A stretch of DNA of 6,309 bases from Clostridia bacterium. GTDB taxonomy: Bacteria; Bacillota; Clostridia; Oscillospirales; CAG-272. The notes under the pieces are model-generated. The model was not told the DNA's origin. It did no database searches and worked only from the letters and a program-made list of their open reading frames with translations. Below, piece by piece: positions 1 through 5,789 of the stretch. The position numbers and the translations under genes are program-made. The stretch is taken from the NCBI GenBank assembly GCA_900769475.1, contig CAAGGQ010000214.1:1-6309 (forward strand), read 5' to 3'. Every line of letters begins with the position of its first letter. Position 1 is the first letter of the stretch.

Positions 1-430
1 GAAGGTTTCTCCCCTGGCTCTTGGCGCTACTTGTAACGCCGAGGTGGTGCGCAACGGACGTGACCGCGGGGAGGAGAACCTTTGGCGCGGCGCCCCCGGA
101 ACCGCCTTGGAATACGGCTTCCCGTCGCCGGTCTACGTGGGATGTGTGCGGATCGTGTTTGATAGCGACCTCAACCGCAAGGTCTACAACATGCCATGCA
201 GATACACCCTTTCCGATCCCCTTTGCCGCGTTCCCGAGACGCTGGTTCGTTCCTTCGCCTTGGAATGGGTGAGCGAGGACGGCCGCGTTGAGCGGATCGA
301 ATACGAAAATCACCAGCGTTTGCGTCGGATCCCCGTGGGGAAGAAGGTGCAGAGCCTGCGTCTGATCCCGCAAAGCACCTGGGGGGCCGAGGACGCTCGC
401 GTGTTCTCCTTTGAGGTTTTGGAATCATAA
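1..430 (+). CDS. C-terminal fragment of a probable FAD-dependent oxidoreductase
   Basis: The frame is open from base 2 to the TAA at 428-430, so only about the last 142 residues are present and the start lies outside the window. Seen: a beta-rich, mostly soluble segment with the runs GEENLWRG, VRIVFDSDLNRK, NMPCRYTLSD, NHQRLRRIPV and ARVFSFEVLES. From memory of the family, this order of motifs matches the galactose-binding-like C-terminal module that follows the Rossmann FAD domain in large clostridial FAD-dependent oxidoreductases (FAD_oxidored family). That module may help bind carbohydrate or another substrate, which is inference. The FAD-binding GxGxxG motif is not in the window, so the enzymatic role rests on the tail alone. 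A stand-alone discoidin-like protein or a glycosidase tail is the main alternative. Internal ATGs at 21 and 44 are unlikely starts because the frame continues upstream of them with domain-like sequence. Confidence 0.6.
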   Translation, partial: KVSPLALGATCNAEVVRNGRDRGEENLWRGAPGTALEYGFPSPVYVGCVRIVFDSDLNRKVYNMPCRYTLSDPLCRVPETLVRSFALEWVSEDGRVERIEYENHQRLRRIPVGKKVQSLRLIPQSTWGAEDARVFSFEVLES

Positions 431-445
431 GGTCGAAGAAATCAA

Positions 446-487
446 AAAAGAACGGCCAAACGGATCGCTCCGTTTGGCCGTTCTTTT
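446..487. terminator. Bidirectional intrinsic terminator between converging genes
   Basis: A perfect 19-bp stem (446-464 with 469-487) closes on the 4-base loop TCGC. The stem is GC-rich near the loop and A/T at its base, giving a T-run on the + strand (484-487) and an A-run (444-449) that becomes a U-tract in - strand transcripts. It lies 15 bases after the + strand stop at 430. Its right arm overlaps the TAA (488-486) of the - strand HAD gene, so it can end transcription from both sides. Confidence 0.9.
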
Positions 488-1253
488 ATGCCTTTTTGAG
501 AACCGTGCGTTCCAAGTAAGCGGCAACGCCGTCCTCGTCGTTGCTGTCCGTAACGTGGTCTGCCACGGCCCTGACCTCGTCAATGGCATTGGCAACCGCA
601 ACCGACGTCCCGGCAAGCTTCAACATGCCAAGATCGTTGCAGTCGTCGCCAAAGGCGATCACGTCGCATAGATCCATACAGAGATGCTTCGTAAGAATTT
701 GAAGCGCGGTTGCTTTATCTGAGCCCTTTGCGGCAAACCGGTGCCATTTTTCACCCGTAAAGCCGATTACGGTGCAATTGGGGCAGACGCGAACGATCTC
801 CTCGCCCCATTCGTCCCGCTCCAGCTCTGCCGTGATCTTGTAGGAGGGCTTGCAAAAACCCGCAAAATCAAGATGGACGTATCCCGCATAGCGATCGGGA
901 TCGTGTGGCATAAAGTTACAATAGTAGCCGCTGTCGCAGTCCAGTGTGATCAAGCCCTGCCCATTGGTAAATTGACGGCACATGCCGAGAATTTGGGAAA
1001 CATCCTCTCCCGACATCCGGTTTTGATAGATAACTTCTCCTTTGCTCTCCACAATAGCACCGCCGTTGGAAATGATGGCGTCGGGACGGATCGCTTCGAT
1101 AAAGCGTGCCATGGCAGATTCCGACCGCGCGCTGGCAAAGGCAATAAGATATCCCGCAGCGCGGCAGGCCTCTAATACTTGTACGGTACGTGCCGAAATG
1201 CTTTTATCGCTTCGTAGGAGCGTGTGATCAAGATCGGTGATGATGAGCTTCAT
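486..1253 (-). CDS. Cof-type HAD-IIB family hydrolase (phosphatase)
   Basis: A 255-residue soluble protein of usual length for the Cof/YidA group of haloacid dehalogenase phosphatases, which hydrolyse small phosphorylated metabolites using Mg2+ and an aspartyl-phosphate intermediate. Seen: motif I DLDHT with nucleophile D7 and acid/base D9; a motif II region around S41 (ASAR instead of the usual ATGR); SNGG at 62-65; KGSDKATAL with the likely motif III lysine near residue 180; and motif IV GDDCND at 202-207 for metal binding. The variable C2-type cap should lie between about residues 80 and 170. The ATG at 1253 is supported by GGAGG at 1264-1260, six bases upstream. It lies 86 bases downstream of groEL on the same strand, and no clear promoter of its own was found, so partial read-through from groESL is possible. 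The substrate cannot be told from sequence. Confidence 0.9.
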   Translation of the reverse strand: MKLIITDLDHTLLRSDKSISARTVQVLEACRAAGYLIAFASARSESAMARFIEAIRPDAIISNGGAIVESKGEVIYQNRMSGEDVSQILGMCRQFTNGQGLITLDCDSGYYCNFMPHDPDRYAGYVHLDFAGFCKPSYKITAELERDEWGEEIVRVCPNCTVIGFTGEKWHRFAAKGSDKATALQILTKHLCMDLCDVIAFGDDCNDLGMLKLAGTSVAVANAIDEVRAVADHVTDSNDEDGVAAYLERTVLKKA

Positions 1254-1295
1254 AAGGAGCCTCCATACTGTATTTTAGGATAGGGAACGAAAGAT

Positions 1296-1325
1296 GCGGG
1301 AAGAACCGATATGGTCTTCCCCCGC
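1296..1325 (-). terminator. Candidate weak terminator or attenuator after groEL
   Basis: An imperfect hairpin lies 15 bases past the groEL stop on the - strand. Five base pairs (1296-1300 with 1321-1325) sit below a two-base bulge. Above it are six further pairs (1301-1307 with 1313-1318, one bulged A) and the loop 1308-1312. In the - strand transcript it is followed by AUCUUUCG, a poor U-tract. It may end groESL transcripts only partly, letting some reach the HAD gene. It could also be a 3'-end stabilising hairpin. Confidence 0.4.
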
Positions 1326-1339
1326 AAAGGGTGCATGAA

Positions 1340-2968
1340 TTAATACATACCGCCCATGCCGCCGGCAGGAGCCGCGGGAGCGGGCGTTTCTTCCTTCTGG
1401 TCGGCAACCACGGCCTCGGTGGTCAGGATGACCGACGCGATGGAAGCGGCGTTCTGCAGAGCCGAGCGGGTCACCTTGGTGGGATCCACAATGCCGCAGG
1501 ACATCATATCGCAGTAAACCTCGTTGTAAGCGTCAAAGCCGTAGCCCAGCTTGCCGGAGGACATGATCTTATCCACCACCACGCCGCCGTCAAAGCCTGC
1601 GTTGGCAGCGATCTGACGAACAGGCTCCTCCAGAGCCTTCACAACGATCTTCACGCCCGTCTTTTCGTCACCGTCTACGGTGTCGATCAGCTTGGCAACC
1701 TCGGGAATCACGTTGAGGTATGCGGTGCCGCCGCCGGCAACAATGCCTTCCTCCACGGCAGCCTTGGTAGCATTGAGAGCGTCCTCAATGCGCAGCTTCT
1801 TTTCCTTCATTTCGGCCTCGGTAGCGGCACCAACCTTGATCACGGCAACACCGCCGGCCAGCTTAGCAAGACGTTCCTGGAGCTTCTCGCGGTCAAAATC
1901 AGAGGTGGTTTCGGCAATGGCGTTGCGGATCTGTGCTACACGAGCCTTGATGTCGGCGCTCTCGCCGGCACCGCCAACGATGATGGTGTGCTCCTTGTTG
2001 ACCTTGATCTGACGGGCACGACCCAGCATCTGGATAGAGGTGTCCTTCAGCTCCAGACCGATCTCGGAGGAGATCACCTGGCCACCGGTGAGGATGGCAA
2101 TATCCTGCAGCATTTCCTTGCGGCGGTCGCCAAAGCCGGGAGCCTTGACTGCCACGCAGTTGAATACGCCGCGCAGCTTGTTGAGTACCAGAGTGGTGAG
2201 AGCCTCGCCCTCTACGTCTTCGGCAATGATGAGCAGCTTTCTACCTGCCTGAACGATCTGCTCCAGAAGGGGCAGGATCTCCTGGATGTTGGAGATCTTC
2301 TTGTCAGTAATGAGAAGGAGAGCATCGTCGTAAACGGTCTCCATCTTATCCATATCGGTAGCCATGTAGGGGGAGAGGTAGCCGCGATCGAACTGCATAC
2401 CCTCCACTACCTCGGAGTAGGTGTCGGCAGATTTGGATTCTTCAATGGTGATCACGCCGTCGGCGGTCACCTTTTCCATTGCGTCGGCGATCAGCTGACC
2501 GATCACCTCGTCGCCGGCGGAGATGGTACCAACGCGGGCGATATCGGCAGAGCCGTTCACCTTCTTGGAATTGGCGATCAGAGCATCCACAGCGGCGTCT
2601 ACGGCCTTCTTCATGCCTTTGCGCACCACCATGGGGTTGGCGCCTGCAGTCACGTTCTTCATACCCTCACGCACAAAGGCCTGTGCCAGAAGGGTTGCGG
2701 TAGTGGTACCGTCACCGGCGGCGTCGTTGGTCTTGGTAGCAACCTCCTTCACCAGCTGTGCGCCCATGTTTTCGGCCTCATCCTCCAGCTCGATCTCCTT
2801 GGCGATGGTTACACCGTCGTTGGTGATCAGGGGAGAGCCGTACTTTTTATCCAGAACCACGTTTCTGCCCTTGGGACCCAGGGTGATCTTTACTGTGTCT
2901 GCCAATTTATCCACGCCGCGGGTCAGCGCGTTGCGTGCTTCAATTCCATAGAGAATATCTTTTGCCAT
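1340..2968 (-). CDS. groEL: Chaperonin GroEL (Hsp60, 60 kDa subunit)
   Basis: A full-length 542-residue cytosolic chaperonin. In the family, two stacked heptameric rings bind unfolded protein and, with the GroES lid and ATP, give it a closed chamber in which to fold. Seen: N-terminal MAKDILYG; equatorial ATP-site segments LGPKGRNVVLD (30-40), NDG with D51, and GDGTTTAT with D86 (equivalent to D87 of E. coli); the apical region from about residue 190 to 375; IEDALNATKAAVEEG, which holds the aspartate equivalent to E. coli D398; AGGGTAYL; and the flexible tail ending GGMGGMY. The ATG at 2968 has GGAGGT at 2982-2977, eight bases upstream. It starts 18 bases after the groES stop, forming the classical groES-groEL operon. 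Regulation should be through HrcA at the CIRCE element upstream of groES. No truncation or missing catalytic residue was noticed. Confidence 0.99.
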   Translation of the reverse strand: MAKDILYGIEARNALTRGVDKLADTVKITLGPKGRNVVLDKKYGSPLITNDGVTIAKEIELEDEAENMGAQLVKEVATKTNDAAGDGTTTATLLAQAFVREGMKNVTAGANPMVVRKGMKKAVDAAVDALIANSKKVNGSADIARVGTISAGDEVIGQLIADAMEKVTADGVITIEESKSADTYSEVVEGMQFDRGYLSPYMATDMDKMETVYDDALLLITDKKISNIQEILPLLEQIVQAGRKLLIIAEDVEGEALTTLVLNKLRGVFNCVAVKAPGFGDRRKEMLQDIAILTGGQVISSEIGLELKDTSIQMLGRARQIKVNKEHTIIVGGAGESADIKARVAQIRNAIAETTSDFDREKLQERLAKLAGGVAVIKVGAATEAEMKEKKLRIEDALNATKAAVEEGIVAGGGTAYLNVIPEVAKLIDTVDGDEKTGVKIVVKALEEPVRQIAANAGFDGGVVVDKIMSSGKLGYGFDAYNEVYCDMMSCGIVDPTKVTRSALQNAASIASVILTTEAVVADQKEETPAPAAPAGGMGGMY

Positions 2969-2986
2969 GTTATTTTACCTCCAAAA

Positions 2987-3274
2987 TTACTGTACTACGG
3001 CCAGAATGTCGCTCTGCTTAACGATGGTATATTCCACACCGTCAAACTTTACCTCGGTGCCCGCATACTTGGATGCGATCACCTTATCGCCAACGGCTAC
3101 CTCCATGGGGATCAGGTTTCCGTTATCATCACGGGCGCCGGGGCCAATGGCAACCACCTCGGCTACCTGGGGCTTTTCCTGTGCGGATGCCGTTAAAAGA
3201 ATGCCGGTCTTGGTCTTTTCCTCGGCTTCTACCAGCTTGAGAACCACTCTATCGGCCAACGGTTTGATATTCAT
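2987..3274 (-). CDS. groES: Co-chaperonin GroES (Hsp10)
   Basis: A complete 95-residue protein, normal for the family. Seven copies form the lid of the GroEL chamber. Seen: N-terminal MNIKPLADRVVLK; the mobile loop region at about 17-36 with the GIL contact tripeptide (EEKTKTGILL); VVAIGPGARDDNGN, corresponding to the roof-loop region; GDKVIASKYAGTEVK; and the C-terminal strand SDILAVV. The ATG at 3274 is supported by AGGAGG at 3290-3285, ten bases upstream. It is the first gene of the groESL operon, with a leader of about 75 bases that carries the CIRCE operator near its 5' end. Confidence 0.99.
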   Translation of the reverse strand: MNIKPLADRVVLKLVEAEEKTKTGILLTASAQEKPQVAEVVAIGPGARDDNGNLIPMEVAVGDKVIASKYAGTEVKFDGVEYTIVKQSDILAVVQ

Positions 3275-3317
3275 TATTCAAATTCCTCCTTGCAAGTGTG
3301 GGAATGGCCCACGATTG

Positions 3318-3344
3318 TTAGCACTCAAAAGTTTGGAGTGCTAA
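3318..3344. promoter_or_regulatory. CIRCE operator (HrcA binding site)
   Basis: A perfect match to the CIRCE consensus: TTAGCACTC at 3318-3326, a nine-base spacer, and GAGTGCTAA at 3336-3344. In many bacteria the repressor HrcA, kept active by GroEL, binds this inverted repeat and blocks groESL and dnaK transcription until heat shock titrates GroEL. Here it lies 44 bases upstream of the groES ATG and just downstream of the predicted transcription start, so bound HrcA would block the start region. The same sequence would be in the 5' leader of the mRNA. No hrcA gene is in the window. Confidence 0.97.
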
Positions 3345-3355
3345 TTCATGCCTTT

Positions 3356-3383
3356 ATTTTATACCTTTTTTTGGGAAAATCAA
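3356..3383 (-). promoter_or_regulatory. Vegetative promoter of groES-groEL
   Basis: On the - strand a -35 box TTGATT (3383-3378) is followed after 16 bases by TAAAAT (3361-3356). An overlapping TATAAA at 3363-3358 would give a 14-base spacer and is less likely. The predicted start is near 3349, directly ahead of CIRCE. This fits the known pattern in which Gram-positive groESL uses the housekeeping sigma factor with HrcA repression. Confidence 0.7.
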
Positions 3384-3422
3384 GTCCTTTTCCGTATTAT
3401 TCACATTCTTTTAACAATTTTA

Positions 3423-3452
3423 TTGATTTTGAATTGGTTCGGGTGCTAAAAT
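3423..3452 (+). promoter_or_regulatory. Candidate promoter of the AGCS transporter gene
   Basis: TTGATT (3423-3428), an 18-base spacer, then TAAAAT (3447-3452) preceded by TG at 3444-3445, an extended -10 form. The predicted start near 3459 would give a leader of about 68 bases before the ATG at 3527. It faces away from the groESL promoter, with about 40 bases between the two -35 boxes. Assigned by pattern only. Confidence 0.5.
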
Positions 3453-3486
3453 TCGACCGAGAAACCGAAGAATAGAAAAAACGCCG

Positions 3487-3519
3487 TCCTCATAGAATCC
3501 AATAGAACGAATGAGGAGG
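3487..3519 (+). promoter_or_regulatory. Leader hairpin that could mask the AGCS ribosome binding site
   Basis: TCCTCAT at 3487-3493 is complementary to ATGAGGA at 3511-3517 (7 bp, 17-base loop). The right arm contains most of the AGGAGGG Shine-Dalgarno sequence (3514-3520) of the transporter gene. If the stem forms, it would lower translation. Anti-SD complementarity of this size can arise by chance. Confidence 0.3.
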
Positions 3520-3526
3520 GTTGAAA

Positions 3527-4849
3527 ATGATCGGGTGGCTATTGACGGGAGGCTTGATTCCGCTGTTGCTTTTGGGAAGCGGGATCTTTTTTGGCGTTTA
3601 TCTGAAGCTGTTGCCTCTGCGGCGTCCCGGGCGGATGCTGGGGGCGTTGCGGGAGCCCACCCAGGGGAAGGGAACCTCCCCCTTTCGCGCGGTGATGCTG
3701 GCGCTGGCGGGAACTCTCGGGGTGGGGAACATCGTGGGGGTGGCCAACGCCATTGCGGTGGGAGGCGCGGGCGCCGTATTTTGGATGTGGATCTCGGCGC
3801 TATTCGCCATGCTTTTGAAGTATGCCGAAATCCTGCTGGCGGTCACCCATCGGCGGAGCGGCCCTCACGGCTTCTTTGGCGGTGCTTATTATTACATTAA
3901 GGATTGCTTTGCCGCTCGCGGGTGGAAGAAAACGGCGGCGGTGCTTTCGACGGTGTTTGCCGCGTTCATGATCGTGGATGCCCTGAGCATGGGATGCGTG
4001 ATCCAGGTCAACGCGGTGAGCGCGGCCTTTTCGGGGGTGTTGGGGATCTCCCCCTGGATCAGCGGTCTTGGGGTGTTGCTCCTCACCCTTCCGCTGTTGT
4101 TGCGAGGAAGCCGGGGGATCGGAGGTATGACCGAGCTTTTGGTGCCCATCATGACGGGAGGCTACCTGGTGCTCTCCCTGAGTGTCTTGATTCTGAAGCG
4201 GGAAGCGGTGGGGGACGCCCTGGGCTCCATCCTGCGGGAAGCCTTTTGCGGCCAGAGCATGGCCGGGGGCGTGTTCGGATTTTTGACCTCCAAGGCTCTG
4301 CGGGTGGGAACCATGCGCGGGCTTCTTTCCAACGAGGGAGGCTGTGGCACGGCTCCCACAGCCCATGCGGCGGCCAACGTGCGCTCGGGTGCCACCCAGG
4401 GCATCTGGGGCATCTTTGAGGTCTTTGTGGATACCATTCTTCTGTGTACCGTTACCGCCCTGGTGATTCTGGTGAGCTTGCCGGAGGTAGAGATGCTGGG
4501 AGCGGATGGCGTGATGATGACTATTCGCGCCTATTCTTGCGTGCTGGGGGATTGGGCGGCCTATTTCTTCTGCGGAGCCATCTTCTGCTTTGGCTACGGA
4601 ACGGTGCTCTGCTGGGCCAATTACGGGCTGGAGAGTCTGCAATTTCTTACCCAAAGATGGCAATATCGGGCACTGTATCTTGTGGCGGTGGGCGGGAGCA
4701 TCTTGCTGGGAGCCCTTGCCGCTCCCGAGCGGGTGTGGACGGCCGCCGACCTCGCCCTCACGGTGCTTACCACCTTGAATCTGGTTACCCTTGTGCTGTT
4801 GTGTCGGGAGGTGCGCGAAGAAACGCTGGCCTGGGATGCGAAGGCGTAA
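3527..4849 (+). CDS. Alanine/glycine:cation symporter (AGCS) family amino-acid transporter
   Basis: A 440-residue, strongly hydrophobic protein with about 10-11 likely membrane helices, spread from residues 8-26 to near 424. The family imports alanine, glycine or related amino acids across the cytoplasmic membrane with Na+ or H+. Seen: GTLGVGNIVGVANAIAVGG (62-80), GAVFWMW (82-88), KYAE (98-101), SNEGGCGTAPTAHAAA (268-283, the family signature region) and FCFGYGTVLCWANYGLESL (353-371). The ATG at 3527 is chosen because AGGAGGG (3514-3520) is correctly spaced for it; an in-frame TTG at 3521 is only one base from the SD core. Odd: alanine replaces the proline of GGPGA and of GGPMYY, and SNEGGCG stands for the usual SNEAGMG, so this is a divergent member whose substrate is uncertain. 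It is slightly shorter than many relatives. It has its own candidate promoter and no obvious terminator before nth. Confidence 0.93.
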   Translation: MIGWLLTGGLIPLLLLGSGIFFGVYLKLLPLRRPGRMLGALREPTQGKGTSPFRAVMLALAGTLGVGNIVGVANAIAVGGAGAVFWMWISALFAMLLKYAEILLAVTHRRSGPHGFFGGAYYYIKDCFAARGWKKTAAVLSTVFAAFMIVDALSMGCVIQVNAVSAAFSGVLGISPWISGLGVLLLTLPLLLRGSRGIGGMTELLVPIMTGGYLVLSLSVLILKREAVGDALGSILREAFCGQSMAGGVFGFLTSKALRVGTMRGLLSNEGGCGTAPTAHAAANVRSGATQGIWGIFEVFVDTILLCTVTALVILVSLPEVEMLGADGVMMTIRAYSCVLGDWAAYFFCGAIFCFGYGTVLCWANYGLESLQFLTQRWQYRALYLVAVGGSILLGALAAPERVWTAADLALTVLTTLNLVTLVLLCREVREETLAWDAKA

Positions 4850-4877
4850 TCTCTGTGCTCTCCTCTCCCTTGGGGGC

Positions 4878-4906
4878 TTGACTTTTTCCTTCTTTTTTGC
4901 TATAAT
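4878..4906 (+). promoter_or_regulatory. Strong vegetative promoter of nth
   Basis: TTGACT (4878-4883), an exact 17-base spacer, and TATAAT (4901-4906) with the extended -10 element TGC directly upstream (4898-4900). The predicted start is near 4913, giving a leader of only about 22 bases that is almost filled by the ribosome site AAGGAG (4924-4929). It begins 28 bases after the transporter stop codon. Confidence 0.88.
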
Positions 4907-4935
4907 GGCCGTAAGAAAGATACAAGGAGCGACCA

Positions 4936-5586
4936 ATGACAAAGAAGGAAAAAAAGGAGCGGATGCTCCAAATTGCAGAAGGATTAAAAAAGGTCTATCC
5001 CGAGGCGCTGTGTGCCCTGGAATGGGGGGGCGACCCTTGGAAGCTGTTGATCATGGGGCGGCTCTCGGCCCAATGCACCGACGCGCGGGTGAACCTGGTC
5101 TGCCGTGAGCTCTTTGCGGCTTATCCCACCCCCGAAGCCATGGCCGAGGCTCCCTTGGAGGAGATCGAAAAATACGTTCATTCCTGCGGCCTGTATCACG
5201 TCAAGGCGCAGAACACCAAGGATGCCTCGCGCATGCTGGTGGAGGATTTTGGTGGCGTTCTGCCCGACACCATGGAGGAGCTGCTTAAATTTCCCGGCGT
5301 GGGACGCAAGGTGGCCAACCTGCTCCTTGGGGACATCTATCATAAGGGCGGCATCGTGGCCGACACCCATTGCATCCGCATCTGCGGACGTTTTGGCATG
5401 TACCCCCAGACCCTGAAGGATCCCGTCAAGGTGGAGAAGATCATGGGGGAGCTTCTCCCCGTGGAGGAGCAGAGCGATTTCTGCCACCGCATCGTGCAAT
5501 TCGGACGGGACGTCTGCTCGGCCCGGGCTCCCAAATGCGAGGAATGCCCCTTGCGGGAGCTGTGTGAGATGGGGAAGAAAGGATAA
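4936..5586 (+). CDS. nth: Endonuclease III (DNA glycosylase/AP lyase)
   Basis: A complete 216-residue base-excision repair enzyme. It removes oxidised pyrimidines such as thymine glycol from DNA and cuts the abasic site by beta-elimination. Seen: RLSAQCTDARVN (42-53, the LSAQxTD family motif); the helix-hairpin-helix LLKFPGVGRKVANLL (116-130) with catalytic lysine K125; the catalytic aspartate D143 in VADTHC; and a [4Fe-4S] cluster motif C194-X6-C201-X2-C204-X5-C210 near the C-terminus. All key residues are present and the length is normal. The ATG at 4936 has AAGGAG six bases upstream. The C of SAQCTD and DTHC are, from memory, common in clostridial homologues. It appears to be transcribed alone from the promoter at 4878-4906 and to end at the terminator at 5716-5743. 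Confidence 0.98.
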   Translation: MTKKEKKERMLQIAEGLKKVYPEALCALEWGGDPWKLLIMGRLSAQCTDARVNLVCRELFAAYPTPEAMAEAPLEEIEKYVHSCGLYHVKAQNTKDASRMLVEDFGGVLPDTMEELLKFPGVGRKVANLLLGDIYHKGGIVADTHCIRICGRFGMYPQTLKDPVKVEKIMGELLPVEEQSDFCHRIVQFGRDVCSARAPKCEECPLRELCEMGKKG

Positions 5587-5632
5587 AGGTTCCTTTGGGT
5601 GCTTTCCAATGGAAAAATATATCAGATACCGG

Positions 5633-5680
5633 GTAGGGGCGAACTGCGTTCGCCCACGGGAGACCACAGGTCTCCCCTAC
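5633..5680. repeat. Twin-hairpin palindromic element, likely a dispersed intergenic repeat
   Basis: Forty-eight bases fold completely into a three-way junction. An outer stem GTAG/CTAC (5633-5636 with 5677-5680) encloses hairpin A (GGGCGAAC 5637-5644, loop TGC, GTTCGCCC 5648-5655), a two-base AC linker, and hairpin B (GGGAGACC 5658-5665, loop ACA, GGTCTCCC 5669-5676). All 20 pairs are Watson-Crick. Read as DNA, the ends are also a 7-bp inverted repeat, GTAGGGG/CCCCTAC. The form recalls REP/MITE-like palindromes common in clostridial intergenic DNA. Only one copy is in the window, so repeat status is inferred. It lies 46 bases after nth and would be in the nth mRNA 3' end. Confidence 0.65.
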
Positions 5681-5715
5681 GAATTAGGGCAGATGGTTAA
5701 GTCATAGAAAAACGC

Positions 5716-5743
5716 CGCGCCCCTCCAACCTCGGAGGGGCGCG
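5716..5743. terminator. Bidirectional intrinsic terminator between nth and the serine hydrolase gene
   Basis: An 11-bp perfect GC-rich stem (5716-5726 with 5733-5743) has the six-base loop 5727-5732. It is followed on the + strand by TGTTTTCT and, read on the - strand, by GCG and five T's (complement of 5712-5708). A/T pairing can extend the base of the stem past a small internal loop. It can end both nth from the left and the converging gene from the right, whose stop codon is 46 bases away. Confidence 0.85.
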
Positions 5744-5789
5744 TGTTTTCTATTCTTTCGATTCCATTTTGCGGGGCATGGCGCATTAT

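Noticed and set aside
1265..1295. Possible -10 box TAAAAT on the - strand before the HAD gene
   Set aside because: No sequence resembling a -35 box lies 16-18 bases upstream and there is no TG extension.
1331..3196. A 621-codon open frame on the + strand opposite groEL and most of groES
   Set aside because: It is longer than groEL but has no recognisable domain, and its composition is what the complement of strongly biased groEL codons gives. groESL is certain on the other strand.
3441..3449. GGGTGCTAA, an 8 of 9 match to a CIRCE half-site in the transporter promoter
   Set aside because: The partner half-site nine bases upstream is absent (3423-3431 matches poorly), and HrcA needs both arms. 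It probably reflects the extended -10 sequence by chance.
4850..4877. Possible terminator between the transporter and nth
   Set aside because: Only a three-base CCC/GGG pairing is present before the T-rich stretch, and that stretch is the spacer of the nth promoter.
3800..4942. A 380-codon open frame on the - strand opposite the transporter
   Set aside because: Rich in His, Gln, Gly, Lys and Arg with no family motif. It is a shadow of the GC-rich transporter gene.
5603..5615. Small hairpin TTTCC-AAT-GGAAA just after nth
   Set aside because: Five weak pairs with no U-tract. Too small to call, and a clear terminator lies downstream.
4984..5667. A 227-codon open frame on the - strand opposite nth
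   Set aside because: nth has all catalytic and cluster residues. The antisense frame has no domain-like pattern and its start falls inside the twin-hairpin repeat.
5623..5694. CAGAT on both sides of the twin-hairpin element (5623-5627 and 5690-5694) as a possible target-site duplication
   Set aside because: The copies are not next to the element ends (5 and 9 bases away), and a five-base match in this span is expected by chance.
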